A stretch of 64,000 nt of DNA from Ailurus styani (GCA_002007465.1 LNAC01000337.1:145752-209751); one strand, 5' to 3'; positions 43,176 through 54,535 are shown, counted from the stretch's first letter. Made by a program: numbers and translations. The notes: generated by a model from the sequence alone, not told the origin.

Positions 43176-43939
43176 GGGGAGCACGTCACGTTCTTCGTCC
43201 AGGGCTTGGCCCCCACGGAGCCCTCCATGAACGGTCACGGTGCTCAGACAGTCGTGTCTGTAAATGGGGTGGACATGTAGAATGATGGAGCTGGGAGAAC
43301 TTGGGGACCGTGAGGACACAGGGGCCTCCCTTCCCTAGTGGCCTTGACCCTGCTATGAGAGCACCTCTCTCCTCGGCTGACTCCGGGGATCTATACGGGG
43401 GAGCCACCCATGCTCTCAGCCCAGTGGTCCCGCTCAGGCCAGGCAGCTGTCAGGAAAGGCAGCTAAGTTAGGGGTGGCTGAATTAATGGACCCCACAAAC
43501 CCCGAGGCCACGGAAGGATCAGAGGGGGGCCCTCCCTCTCCTAGCTCGGCTGCTGGGTCACATCTCAACTGGGCGTTGACTCCCAAGGACAGCACCACGT
43601 GTAGCGTCTGGGAGCCAGGGCTCTGGAGTCCAGGGGATGGAGATCAGCCCCAAGGCGGTCACGGAACCTAGGAGTGTCTGTCTCCCCCTCTCCAGACTAG
43701 GGTGGTAACGGGACCGCTTCGCAGCGCTCCCAAGGCTCGGACCTCACTGCATTCACATCCACCCACGTAATTCACTTCCAAAGACCAGCGTCCTGACCGG
43801 CCCTCACAGGCACCCAGGTAACGGGGTGGCGGTGGGGGGCTAATCAGTTAACAGTGGGTTCTAAGACGGCTAGCATCATTAACGATAATAAAGAAAAGGG
43901 AGAGGGACAGTCTTGTTAATAGGCCCTGAAGAAGAAATT
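43176..43939. other. Unique GC-rich sequence, no gene seen
   Basis: No repeat or exon recognised. Confidence 0.5.
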
Positions 43940-44045
43940 CACTTGTGCCAGAAGACAGAGGCCTGGAACCTTCTAGCTACGTGACCTCGGGCAGATCCTT
44001 TCCCCTCTAGGGTCTCAGTGTCCCCATCTGTAAAATGGGATGGAA
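43940..44045 (+). mobile_element. MIR SINE relict
   Basis: 'ctagctacgtgacctcgggc' then 'tgtccccatctgtaaaatgg' are core MIR words. Confidence 0.75.
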
Positions 44046-44799
44046 GGACCCTGAAGAGGTTTCCAAAGTCCCTTCCAATGCAGGCGTACTGAAGATTCTA
44101 GGAAGGGCTCCCAAGGACTGTCCGGTGCCCCCAAATCCCCGAGAGGCAGCTGACCCACCACCGCAGCCGGCCCCGCCGGCTCTGATTCCACCGTGGCCCG
44201 CCCCTCCCCCACTCCCTGCCAGACACAGTGCTCCTTCCCAGAGAAGGGTCCAAACAGCTCTCCTGCCTCTTGTTCCCCCCACTGATGGGGGAGCAGGCTT
44301 TGTGGAGAAGCTTTTAAACCTTCCTGGTTGCGGCAAGTATTGATTAGCTTTGTTCTTTAATGGGATTCTTCTGTGCTCTCCGCCTGCCTCCCCTCCCCAG
44401 CCCCCATCCCTCTGGGCCTTGGCTGCCTCGGGCCTTCTTCCCAGCCCTGCACTCTGAAGACACTCCTCACAGACCAGCCAGGCCGCTGTCGCTGGGGGGG
44501 TTAGGGTCCTGAGCCCCTAACTATCACGGGAGACGGCTGGTGGCTGAGCCCCTGGTCCCAGAGGCTGCCGGCTGTTTGGCGACGGCCCGTGTTGGGGTCA
44601 AGTCCTCGGGGCCTCTCTTCCCTCCCGGGTCCTGGGGAGTGTGGGCCCTCGAGTTGGGGTGGCCTTGCTGTGACAAGGAGCCTTCCTTCCTCATTGTTAC
44701 CGAAGAACCCCCCAAAATGTATTTCTAAATGTTCCCCACGGCTTAGGGTACTGAGGGTGGTTTGGGGTCGTTGGTTGCCATGGATTCATACTCTCGACA
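44046..44799. other. Unique GC-rich sequence, no gene seen
   Basis: CCC- and GGG-rich, with chance frames on both strands (44007-44336 minus, 44035-44343 plus). No repeat or exon recognised. Confidence 0.5.
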
Positions 44800-44965
44800 A
44801 TTCGGGGCCTTTTGTTGGCCGCTGGCCTTGGGTTTTCTGATGCCTTTACAATCAAGTCAATAAAAATGTCACCTCACCCTCCTCTTTTTAGCATTTATGT
44901 GTCAGATCAATGTGAGGCCCGAAGCGCGTTGATTACCCTCCAATGAGTTGCAAAAACGTACAGTA
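44800..44965. promoter_or_regulatory. Candidate conserved non-coding element
   Basis: AT-richer, repeat-free island: 'tttacaatcaagtcaataaa', 'tttagcatttatgtgtcaga', 'cgaagcgcgttgattaccct', 'ccaatgagttgcaaaaacgt'. An AATAAA is present at about 44859. Could also be part of an untranslated region. Conservation not tested. Confidence 0.35.
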
Positions 44966-45779
44966 CTAAAAGGGCCGGTTCTGAGATGCATCCAGGGAAG
45001 TGGCCGGTAAGATGAGTCCAGTCTTTTTCACACGTGGCCACATCCTTTATTTATACAGTTGCGATGCCTGCCTCTGTCTGAGCCCCGTTAAGCTTCCTGG
45101 TGGCCTCTGGGGACCGCACGCCCACGCCTGTGTGCTCCGTGTCTGTGGGTCACAAGCCCTTTGCGACGGCCTCCGGTCCTTGCAGGTGTGCGTGGCACCT
45201 TCCGGAACCACCCCAGAGGGGGCGTCTTCTCCAAAAAGAGGCTCCTGGGCAGCTGCCCAACTCATGGCACACAAATGAAGCTGAAATTGCCCGTTCCTGG
45301 CCGGTCTGGGGTGAGAACATGCCTTTTCCAGGGACATGTAATACTCCTGATGGCCAATCGATAGGCAAGGTACAGTCAGTGCCAACCCCCTCGGTCCACA
45401 CGTCCCAGCGTCTCTTGCTCCGGCCATCGATAAAGTGGTAAAGATGGTCATCTCCAACTTTGTTCTGGGCCTAGAGCCGCTTCTGCAGCGACCAGCACGC
45501 CCCCACGTCTGGGAAGGGGACACAGCTGTGTGCAGGCTGGATTTAGGCACCCACGTAAGGGACGCTGGTGACAGGGTCTCTAAGATGCAGGCTGGCGACA
45601 GGGAGCCCTGTACCTGCTCCCGTCAACATTCGCCAGGTGATGGTGGAATGGGGATGAAAGAAATGAGCGTCCAGGCTTTCAGGACAGAGAGAAAGCATCC
45701 GAGGTCTTGGCAAAGTGGGCACTGTGCAGCCAGGTCTGCAAAAGGTCATGGTTTTATTTTTCTTAATAATTTATCATTT
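44966..45779. other. Unique sequence, no gene seen
   Basis: A 167-codon antisense frame at 45047-45550 overlaps three sense frames and shows no protein family. No repeat recognised. Confidence 0.5.
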
Positions 45780-46035
45780 AGGAAGCAACAGAGCATAATG
45801 GCAAAAGAGCACAGACTTTGGAGCTGGATAGACCTGAATTCCAGGCCCAAGTCCTCTCCTTCTTAGCTGTGTGATTTTGGGCAAATGACTTAACATTTCT
45901 GATCTATTGGTTTCCTTATCTGTAAATTGGGGATAGCAATAGTGCCTGATTGATGGGGCTAGGGGCGATGCGTGAAATGGAATGACACAGGAAGAGTCTG
46001 GCCCCCATGTCTGGGCCAAAGAACACACTCGATCC
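45780..46035 (+). mobile_element. MIR SINE, nearly full length
   Basis: 'ggcaaaagagcacagacttt', 'ggagctggatagacctgaat', 'cttagctgtgtgattttggg', 'ttccttatctgtaaattggg' and 'gatagcaatagtgcctgatt' match the MIR consensus from its tRNA-like head onward. Confidence 0.92.
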
Positions 46036-46374
46036 TTTTTAGCTAGTGCTCTTATTTCTGTGCAAAATGCCTGGCCCTTTAAGGCACTTTCCCGTGCACT
46101 GATTCTTTGGATCCTCAGTAATGGGATTACCAGCCAGTCATCATGATAGTCTCTAGAAAAGTCCTTGCAAATCTGAGACTCAGACTGGTGTCAATGCTGG
46201 CTTCAGAGGGCTCTCTCTTGGGGAGGGGGAGGGCTGGCAAGGGGCTCATGATTAGAAATGCTGGGGCAGGTGACCGAGGACTCCTGGCTGGGGGCCACCT
46301 GCAGGAGACGGACCACGCACAGCTATGTCTCTGGCTTGGCTTCTCACATGCTCTATTTCTTCTCTCACTTTTTT

Positions 46375-46825
46375 TTTTTTTGAGGCAAAATTCACATAAC
46401 AAATTAGCCGTTTTAATGTGAAAAATTCAGGGGCATTTAGCACATTCCCAGTACTGTGCAACCACCACTTCTCCCTTGTTCCCAAACATCAGCCCAAGGG
46501 GAAGCCCTGTACCCCTGGGCAACCATCCCCACTCCTCGCCCCAGCCGCTGGCAACCATCATCGGCCCTGTCCCCGTGGACGCACACTTTACATAACGGAA
46601 TCATACAGTGTACGGCCTCTTGCGGCAGACTCTTGCACTCAGTGTAATGATTTTGATACACATCCACGTTGAAGCGGGTGTCGGTAATCCATTCCTTTTC
46701 AAGCCTGGATAATATTCCATTGGACAGACGTGACGCGTCTTACTGACCCGTCACCCGCTGATAGTTGTTGGTTTGCTTCCACCTCTGATGGCTGTGAATC
46801 ATGCAGCTGTGAACGTGGCCTGGCT
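46375..46825 (-). mobile_element. Old L1 (L1M type), antisense
   Basis: 'gaggcaaaattcacataaca', 'acattcccagtactgtgcaa', 'cataacggaatcatacagtg' and 'ggataatattccattggaca' are antisense L1 3' words. Confidence 0.85.
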
Positions 46826-46834
46826 CATACCACA

Positions 46835-47225
46835 CTCAGAGGTGTCCTCCAACCTGTCACTTCTCTCTTCCCGCCTCTGGGCCTCTGCACATGCCTGTCT
46901 ATTCCTGAGATCCTCGCTCCCCTCTTTAACTCCTGACCACACTTCAGGGATCGGCGACATGCCCCTTCCTCCAGGAAGCCGGCCCGTTATGCTTGGACAG
47001 ACAGGTGGTCTCCTTCCTCAGGGGCTCCCCTAGCACCTGGCGTCTCCCAGCAAGCCCTTCCATTGTGTGGTTATGGCTGCTCACGCATCCGTCTTCCCGG
47101 GGGTGGGGGGGTGGGGGGGACATGGCTGGGACTGTTGTCCCTACCAGTGCAGGCTCGGAGCCTAGCCAAGGACTGGGTACACGGCACGTACTTCCAAAAT
47201 GTTTGCTAAATGAATGCATGACCAT
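46835..47225 (+). mobile_element. L2 LINE 3' end
   Basis: 'ggcctctgcacatgcctgtc', 'tattcctgagatcctcgctc', 'cttcaggg'-type middle, then 'ttccaaaatgtttgctaaat' and 'gaatgcatga' reach the L2 terminus. Confidence 0.75.
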
Positions 47226-47394
47226 CATCTCTTCAATTGCCAGGTCTTTGTGGCAGCCTCATGGATTTTCTGACCTGGTCACAGTCACCGGACCGCAAGC
47301 TGGCCTGAGGTTCTCTGGGGTGGGGGGAGGGGAGGAGCCACCACCAGTTAATATTCCCAGTGGCGAAGGGCCCTTGGGAGACTTGTTGATTAAA

Positions 47395-47530
47395 AATGCA
47401 GTATGAAAATGGGAGCAAAGCTGCCATTAAAAATGATTAATTAGAGTCCTGCTCATTATTCTATTTGGAATGATGCTATTAATATTAATGACCCTTAAAA
47501 ATACTTTGCATACAGGCACTTACTCCTTAT
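47395..47530. promoter_or_regulatory. Candidate conserved non-coding element (homeodomain-type words)
   Basis: Repeat-free AT-rich island within GC-rich DNA: 'aaaatgattaattagagtcc' (TAATTA at about 47438), 'ggaatgatgctattaatatt', 'aatacttt gcat'. Conservation not tested. Confidence 0.4.
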
Positions 47531-48497
47531 TTCTGCACTTCCTATAGTCAGGTCCCATCCCTTACCCAGGCTCTCCAAGGCTTGGACTCTTCCCAGAATT
47601 GTCCTCTCTGGAGGGCATGTGGCCAGCGTTTCTGCCACCCACTGACTCAGGGACGGTCACTGTCATCTTCCTGACCCCCAGCAGCAGCTGCTGGGCAGCC
47701 CAGAAAGGGCCATCCTTGCCCACTCCAGTCAGGAAGCAGGGGCTGCTTGCCTTGTAATGGTTTTATTTTGTAGTTCAACACCATGGTGGTTTCTGGGATG
47801 AGGAGAGCAATCTCCAACCCTGGGAGGCAGGGCTAAGCTTTCCCTAATAAGATGGCAGCAGAGATGACAGAGATGGAAGGAAGGGGCCCCTTCCTTAGGG
47901 AAACTGAGAGTCATTCCCGGGAGGGCAGAGTGAAAGCCATGGGGCAGCCTCCCCAGGAGCCGGCGGCCTCAGGCCAGCTGCAGCGGGATGAAAACACCAA
48001 TTAAAAATCTTAACCCCGCCGGCAGGGCTCGGTGGGCAGGGCCTGGTCACGGCCAGAGCAGCCGCTGTGGTCCCCGAGGAAGATCTGGGGGGCACCCTGC
48101 AAGAAATTGGGGGAAGAAGGGGCAAGAACTTGATCTTGCTGGTTGTTTTGTCTGTGCTGTTGGAGGAAAAATCATTCTCCTCGCTTTGTAACTGTTTCCT
48201 ACCCTCACGGCATTTTTATCATCCACCTGCCACTTGGGGTCTCCTACCTCTGAGACCAAAGGTGATGGTGTGGACCCAGCTGAAAAATCTTGCAGGCAGG
48301 GCCCCCGTCTACCGTGCTCCCTGGCGCCCAGCACCGAGCCTGCACACTTCAAAATACTCAGTGAATGATCATGATAACGTTATCATTGGGTCACCTATCC
48401 CCAATGCACTATAAGCAACTACCAGTTGTCTGCAAATGACCAGGGGGAGGGGCAGAGGACATATGAACATCTCCACTTGTCTTAGGAGTGGCTTTCT
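47531..48497. other. Mostly unique sequence, no gene seen
   Basis: 48290-48372 resembles an L2 3' end ('cccagcaccgagcctgcaca' and 'ctcagtgaatgatcatgata'). The rest shows no repeat or exon. Confidence 0.45.
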
Positions 48498-48724
48498 TTC
48501 TTTCCTTTTTTAAAAAATTTATTTATTTGAGAGAGAGAGAGAGAGAGCATGCACGTGCAAACATGAGCGGGAAAGGCAGAGGGAGAGGGAGAGAGAGAAT
48601 CCCAAGTGGACTTCACACTGAGCGTGGAGCCCAACACGGGGCTCGATCCCATGACCCTGAGGTCCCAACCTCAGCCAAAACCAAGAGTCAGATGCTTAAC
48701 TGACTGGGCCACCCAGGTGGCCCA
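48498..48724 (-). mobile_element. SINEC, antisense, full length
   Basis: 'taaaaaatttatttatttga', (ga)n, 'gcgtggagcccaacacgggg', 'tcgatcccatgaccctgagg' and 'ctgactgggccacccaggtg'. Flanking repeat gagtggctttct at 48486-48497 and 48726-48737 is perfect over 12 bases. Confidence 0.94.
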
Positions 48725-48819
48725 AGAGTGGCTTTCTAGAGCTTGCATATCCTAATAAATATATTCATGTCAGGAATTTAGCAGAAATTGTCTTCTCTGG
48801 GTTCAAGATAAATCTTTTT

Positions 48820-48935
48820 TAATGCAAGTGACATTTACTGGGCACCGGGCATGCCCCTGGACCTGCTCTGAGGGCTTCCATTCACGAGCTCACTTAACCC
48901 TCTGACAAGTAGTATGAGCGCAGCCTCACTCTGTG
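48820..48935 (-). mobile_element. MIR fragment, antisense
   Basis: 'catttactgggcaccgggca' and 'acgagctcacttaaccctct' follow reversed MIR text. A second reversed fragment, 'caggaaactgaggctcagag' and 'aggttaaggaagctcctgag', lies at 49115-49210 and may be the other end of the same copy. Confidence 0.68.
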
Positions 48936-49439
48936 CCTAGGTGAGCACCTAATCAGTTATGTCCCAAAGAATAGACAATCTGCTCTGCTCCCTCACACGC
49001 ACGCCCACAGGCACAGAGCTTCAGGCCACATTTAGTGATCAGCTAATAAAACAAGGGTTTTAAAAACATCAAAGGTTAAAAAGACTCCCTCGCTTTACCC
49101 AAGAGTCACATTTCTCACTTTGTGACCTTGATCAGGAAACTGAGGCTCAGAGAGGTTAAGGAAGCTCCTGAGGTTACAGAGCTAGAAACCGACAGACCAG
49201 AGGCTACGGTGTTTGTTTCCACGCAAATTGATTTGAAACCTGGGCTAACAGGATCTTTCTCTGATTTGCTATTCTGCGACCTGCTCCCAGCCCATCCACG
49301 GAAGCTAGCAGGTGCTCCCTCCGCCTCCGTGCCCACGGCAGCCACCCCGCAGCCTCACAGGGCCGCGCTTGCCCGAGTGCTCGTCACCTTGCCAGATTGC
49401 TGCGATCTCTCCAGCCGATAAGGCTGGTCTTCCCCAGCT

Positions 49440-49575
49440 CCCTGCTTCTGCCTCCAGTTAAAGTCCTCTTTAATTAAACAGCAGCTCTCCCTGGAAAGCA
49501 ATTGAATTATCTAATTATGCACTCCTAACCTGATTGCTATCGTTAATGCAGGACTTGGCGACTCAGGTGTTGATG
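49440..49575. promoter_or_regulatory. Candidate conserved non-coding element (homeodomain-type words)
   Basis: 'cctctttaattaaacagcag' (TTAATTAA at 49470-49477), 'gcaattgaattatctaatta' (TAATTA near 49512), 'cctgattgctatcgttaatg'. Repeat-free, AT-rich, in GC-rich surroundings. Conservation not tested. Confidence 0.42.
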
Positions 49576-50269
49576 GGGCTCAACAGGAGCCAGAGCTGTG
49601 AGCTGCGGTGACGGATGTGACCCCCACACCCACTTCCCTCCCCTGCCCCAGCCCGCCCCGCTTCCTCGGGGTCAGGGCAGGGCCCGGCAGACACCGTCCT
49701 AAATAGTGACCAGTCCCGAATCCCAGGCGGCAGCCCCTGCAGGCTTGGCCACCATGAACTCTCCCGAGTGGCTCCTTCTCCATCTGTTCATGGCCGTGAA
49801 GGACAGGTGGGGTAGCACAGCCCCCAGAGCCCCCACCACTTGGGCAGGGCCCCTTGGACTGCTCTGCGGCACCAACAACATTTGGGTCCAGGGCCCGCTG
49901 GTTCGTTTTGTACACTCATCGTGTTGCTCTCTGGCGGGCACCTCCCGTGTGCGGGCACACTGCCAGGACCTGGGCATGGCAGCGGAAACCTGCTGTCCCC
50001 TGACTACAGTCCCGACAAGACCTGCCCCCCACCCCACCCCCGAGCCCCCGCGGGGTGGGCGCGCTGCCTGACTCACCCCTGCCTCCGCTCAGATCGCACC
50101 CAGAGGAGGCTTCAGGACATACCTGCGATAATAACTATTAGGGTAAACTTCTAATATTGTGTGTGTGCATAGCAATAATAATCGCATTATTGAAGGAGCT
50201 CGCTATATTGCAGCAAGCACTAGCTTCTTTTAAATTAAGTGTCCTTGTTTTCTGTTTTCTGCTTGTTAA
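49576..50269. other. Unique GC-rich sequence, no gene seen
   Basis: Overlapping frames on both strands (49699-50076 minus, 49706-50071 plus) of about 120 codons, without family similarity. No repeat recognised. Confidence 0.5.
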
Positions 50270-51235
50270 TTTGAAAAACTTTCAGACCTCTGCAAGAATA
50301 GCCAAGTCCGTGTCCCCCTCGCCTGGACTCCTCCGCTGCGGACTGTCTCCCACATGTGCTTTATTCCCGCCCCTGCCCCCGCCGCCCCATATCGCTGGCG
50401 CTATTGGTGGTGTTTTGCCGAATCATTCAGGAGTAAGTCTGTGGACACCATGCCCTGTACCACCGATCACGCACAGTTTGTGCCTCCTAAGAATAGAGAT
50501 GCGCTCTCTCTCTCTTTTTTCCATATGTTTTTGACTGTACGGAGGTGAAATTCGTGTCCCATGAAATCGACCATTCCAAAGTGAACGATTTCGTGGCGCT
50601 TAGCACACCCACAAGGCCTAGTCCAGAACATTTCCAGCAGCCCAACCTCAGACCACCCTCAGACGACGTGATTGCTCCCAGTCCCGGCAACACCCGCCTT
50701 CATTCTGAGGGTCCCTCCCTTTCGCCGCCTCAGGGTGGTGATCAGTGCAGGAATTTCCCACCGATGGAACCCTACCACCCTATAAACGGACTGTGTGCAC
50801 ATTTTGCTAATTTCCGCAGGGCTGTTCTTTTGGGTGATTTCCTTTTTTCCCTTGGCACGGGATCCAACGAACCCACCGTGAGTCGGGTTGTTCTGCCTAA
50901 TCTTTAGGCCCCCTAAGACCAGTTGCTCAGCCCTTAAAAAAATTACATACACATATATCTTTTTTTTAATTTTGGAAAAACTCTAGACTTACAGAAAAGT
51001 TGCAAAGACAGTGCAGAGGGTTCTCCATACCCTTCACCTAGTTTCTCTTGGTGTCAGCATCTCAAGTAACTGTGATACATCCGTGAAAATGCAGAAATTA
51101 GCATTGGTACAGAAGAAGGATTTCACCTGTTTTTCCACTGACATCCTTTTTCTGCTCTGGGATCTGGCTTTGCATTCAGCCCCAGCCGTTTCATCTTTCG
51201 TGAGGCTGGCAGATGTCAAGTTCATGTACACGAGT
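50270..51235 (-). mobile_element. Old L1 relicts, antisense (several pieces)
   Basis: 50530-50720 reads 'gaggtgaaattcgtgtccca' and 'ccaaagtgaacgatttcgtg'; 50960-51130 reads 'ttttggaaaaactctagact', 'tacagaaaagttgcaaagac', 'acccttcacctagtttctct'. Both are antisense L1M types. The part 50270-50500 may be another divergent piece. Retained CpGs are noticeable. Confidence 0.6.
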
Positions 51236-51274
51236 CATTTTAATCTCAATGACTCAAAGACGGAGGGGCGTTGT

Positions 51275-51385
51275 CACTGTTCCAGAGACTAGAGGAGGCA
51301 GGGAGCAGAGGTGAACTGACTCTCCCAAGACCACTCGGTAAATGAGGAAGCCAGACTCAAATCCCATCACTTTGGCCCGAAGCTT
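51275..51385 (-). mobile_element. MIR fragment, antisense
   Basis: 'ctctcccaagaccactcggt' and 'aaatgaggaagccagactca' are reversed MIR words. Confidence 0.55.
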
Positions 51386-51414
51386 CCTCCCTCAGCATCT
51401 GCAGCATGACTGCC

Positions 51415-51462
51415 ACACACACACTCATACACACAAACACACACCACGTACTCGCACACACA
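51415..51462. repeat. Imperfect (CA)n tract
   Basis: CA-rich tract with interruptions (cacacacac, acacaaacacacacc). Confidence 0.85.
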
Positions 51463-51594
51463 GCTTTGCGGCGTATTTAGCACTTGGCTAGTAAAAAACG
51501 GTTCGCAGAGCATCAGATGGCCAAATAACTGCTCCTTTAATACAACAGGTACATTCCTGAAAGCTTAACTGTGCTTCTCCAGAAGAACTGACTG

Positions 51595-51770
51595 GAAAGT
51601 CGGGCTGTGTGGACTGCTTGCCTTGTGCTACGTGCTTGGGTGAATTTCCTCACTGGATCAGTGTGCAACCCTTGGTGGGATGTGTTCTCATACCCATTTG
51701 AGAGATGTGAAAATTGAGAACAGAGAGGAGAACTGACCCATTCCAGGTCTAATAGCCAGGTATTAGCCAG
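51595..51770 (-). mobile_element. MIR SINE relict, antisense
   Basis: 'gtgctacgtgcttgggtgaa', 'tctcatacccatttgagaga' and 'tgtgaaaattgagaacagag' follow reversed MIR order. Confidence 0.65.
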
Positions 51771-52624
51771 CCCAGTTCTTCGAACTTGGCTTTTTCTCCC
51801 CCATTCCTTCCCACCCTTAACCCCCTGGGGTCCATATGATCTGCTTTTAGGTCTAGGCGCCCCCGCTGTCCTCAGGCACCCTGGCCCGGTGGCAGCCACA
51901 AGCTCTGGGTGGAATGGCCAGAGAGTCCCCGGGGTCTGGCGGAGCGAGCCTTCTCTTTGCTCTGCCTCGGGGCCCCTGCGCCTCTGGAAGCCCGTTCAGC
52001 GGACGGGGGGGGGGCAGTGGGAGGCGCTCCTCACTCTCACGGAATATGCTGATCCCGGGGCTCCTCCTTAATAACGGGTCCAGCTGGTAGGAGCTTTTAT
52101 TTCAGCAAAGTGTGAATATGGTTGCCATGGAATGCAGCCTGATACCCAGGGAGCAGGAATTACCCGGAGGGGAAGCCGCTCTGGGTTGTTTTTCCCTTTC
52201 TCCAAGTTTCACTTCCCTCTGTGTGTTTCGCCACCGATTTTCATTTTCGTCTGCCTGGAAAACTGGCCCACGAATGACGTTTGAGTCAAGGCTCAAACTC
52301 TCTCTTCCCCACTCTCCATATGTTTACAAGCCACCCCTTCTGGGGCTGGGTCGGGAGAGGGGAATGAAACGGTTCTTTTTCCCACCACATGTGAAAATAG
52401 CATCCGAGGAGAGAGTGGAACAGCATTGGTCCAACGCGGCCAACGTCAAGCCCTCGTCTCCCATAGGACGGTGATCCCCCAGCTGCTTCTCCACCACTCT
52501 GAGCTCCTGTTCAGCTTGGTTCGAAAGTCTCTTACAAGAAACACGGGCTGCGAACCCTGGGTCCTGTGTGGCATGGCGTGTCCGTGCCCGGGCGGGTGCC
52601 CCTCTGCAGCCGCACTGTCCGTGG
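51771..52624. other. Unique sequence, no gene seen
   Basis: 52080-52330 is AT-richer and repeat-free ('agtgtgaatatggttgccat', 'ccaccgattttcattttcgt') and might be regulatory. A G10 run lies at about 52006-52015. No exon proposed. Confidence 0.45.
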
Positions 52625-52770
52625 CGGCCGTGAGCACCCGGCTGGGAGTCAGCAGTTCATGTCCCATCAGCGGGGTGACCTCGGGCCAGTGACTTCATGA
52701 CTCTGAGCCTCAGTTTCCTCGCTGGCGAACAAGGGGTCCGCAGCCCAGCACAGGGTGTCAAGGAGATGGT
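52625..52770 (+). mobile_element. MIR SINE relict
   Basis: 'gcggggtgacctcgggccag', 'tgacttcatgactctgagcc' and 'tcagtttcctcgctggcgaa' are MIR core words. Confidence 0.75.
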
Positions 52771-53029
52771 TATGACATGCACGGCCCCACACGAACCAGC
52801 TGCTGGGCTGGGACTTGGCAGTGGCATTGCCTTTTCTTTCTAGTACCACGTCCTCCTTCCTTCCTTCCCAGGCAGTGGGGGTGTGAGGGCAGGAAGGCAC
52901 GGGAGGGAAGGAAAGACTAAAATGAGACATGAATGGTCCCTGACGTCAAGTTCTTCGCAGCCCAGGAGAGGAGAGAGCCATATGTCCAAATAGCGACAGC
53001 GTAAGTCAGACCGTGATCGTGTACTCACG

Positions 53030-53240
53030 GCCAGTGTCTGCTGAGCGCTTGCGTCGCGTTACACGCGGCTTGGAAGTGCGCTTGTGCGTGATCTCTTCCG
53101 AGCCTCAGAGCCAACCCCGGGGAGACTCTTACTTCCGTTCTGCCGAGGAGGAGGCTGAGGTTCAGCTGACGCGCCTGGAGTCGTAGCTGTCCCAAGGGTG
53201 GGCTGGGACCCCCAGCCTCACGTCTGCAGTCATGAGTTTC
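53030..53240 (-). mobile_element. MIR SINE relict, antisense
   Basis: 'tctgctgagcgcttgcgtcg', 'gtgatctcttccgagcctca' and 'gaggaggaggctgaggttca' match reversed MIR, with unusually many CpGs kept. Confidence 0.68.
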
Positions 53241-53741
53241 ATCATCACACAGTGCCATCTCCCCACGAGGGTCGCCCAGGGGCCTCGGGGCAAAGGCTGG
53301 GGTTGGTTCTTCCAGGACGAAGGCCAGGGATGGCTTCTCAGGGCAGAGAGCGCGGCTGCCAGCCTCCAAAGCCATGCAGGGCTTCCTGAGACCCCTGGAG
53401 GCAGAGGGCCCCGGCTAGAGAGGCTCGAATCTGCTCGAAGTGCCTGCTTCCTTGTTGCCAGCGGTGGCCAGATCTGTTTGGGGAATAGCCCGCCCCCCAC
53501 TGACGGAAGCAGGAGGGGCAGGTGGGGGGCCGTGAAGGGATCATGCAGGGAAGCTGGGCTGCCCCGAAGTATCACTCTGGAGCCTTATTTTCTGGGCTGA
53601 GAGCAGAGCGTGGCCGGGTATGGGACAGAAGCAGGGAGCCAGAGGCCTGGGGACGACAGAATCAAAGAGAGGTGACAAGAAGTAAGCTGTCTGCTGGGGG
53701 ACCCTGCATGGATCAGCCACTTATTCCCTGGAGGCACTTTA
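53241..53741. other. Unique GC-rich sequence, no gene seen
   Basis: Chance frames on both strands; no repeat or exon recognised. Confidence 0.5.
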
Positions 53742-53933
53742 TTTTTTTTTTAAGATTTTATTTATTTATTTTACAGAGAGATCACAAGTAGGCAGAGAGG
53801 CAGGCAGAGAGAGAGGAGGAAGCAGGCTCCCCACTGAGCAGAGAACCTGATGCGGGGCTCTATCCCAGGACCCTGAGATCATGACCTGAGCCGAGGGCAG
53901 AGGCTTAACCCACTGAGCCACCCAGGGGCCCCA
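53742..53933 (-). mobile_element. Mustelid-type SINEC, antisense; last SINEC in the window
   Basis: 'aagattttatttatttattt', 'gatcacaagtaggcagagag', 'gaggaggaagcaggctcccc', 'gaccctgagatcatgacctg' and 'cactgagccacccaggggcc'. Flanking repeat cctggaggcacttta (53727-53741) recurs as cctggaggcactttt (53934-53948), one mismatch in 15. No SINEC was found between here and 64,000. Confidence 0.95.
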
Positions 53934-54149
53934 CCTGGAGGCACTTTTAAACTAAGTTGCTTTCCACCTCCCTAACTCTAAAGCTCGCTGAGGGCGGGCG
54001 GAAGAACATTCTTCTTGGGTGTTCACGGAGCCACAGGTCACGGATATTGATGATTAGACGCTCCCTGGTAAGAGCATCAGAAACTTCTTTCGTGCTCGTG
54101 AAATCACAAGGGATGCGTTGAAGCTGAAAGGAAAGACCAGGCTGTGTGG

Positions 54150-54313
54150 CGGGCAGCCGAGGCGGGTCGCGCGCGGCCGTGTTCTGTCTTCCCCGGGGCG
54201 GGAGCCCCTGGTGCCCCGGACCCACGGTGGGAATGCCAGGCAGGCTGGGAGCGCTCGGACGGGCCCTCGGATGCGCAGGGATGCCAAGGGAGGCACGCGT
54301 AGACCTCTACGCG
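54150..54313. promoter_or_regulatory. Small CpG-island-like patch
   Basis: I count about 21 CpG dinucleotides in 164 bases, with stretches such as 'gggtcgcgcgcggccgtg' and 'cacgcgtagacctctacgcg'. It is short of the classical 200-bp threshold but clearly unusual. An AT-rich candidate element follows about 100 bases to the right. Confidence 0.5.
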
Positions 54314-54419
54314 TTTGTATCAGAGTGTGTGGTCCAAGTCAACGCTGACGGTCAGGACGATTCTGTTTGGGGGAGAGGAAGCGAAGGGGGAGAGAGGAAA
54401 TGAGCACGGTGCTAGCAAG

Positions 54420-54535
54420 AGCAGAAAGGAAATTTGATTTTAATATTCCAATTAGCAGCTATACTGATCCTATTAATCCACTAATTACTCAGCTTTACCT
54501 GTGCACACGGGAGTGATTTACAATCAACAGCGTCA
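54420..54535. promoter_or_regulatory. Candidate conserved non-coding element
   Basis: 'aatttgattttaatattcca', 'attagcagctatactgatcc', 'tattaatccactaattactc', 'gagtgatttacaatcaacag'. Repeat-free AT-rich block beside a CpG-rich patch. TAAT and ATTA words are dense. Conservation not tested. Confidence 0.42.
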
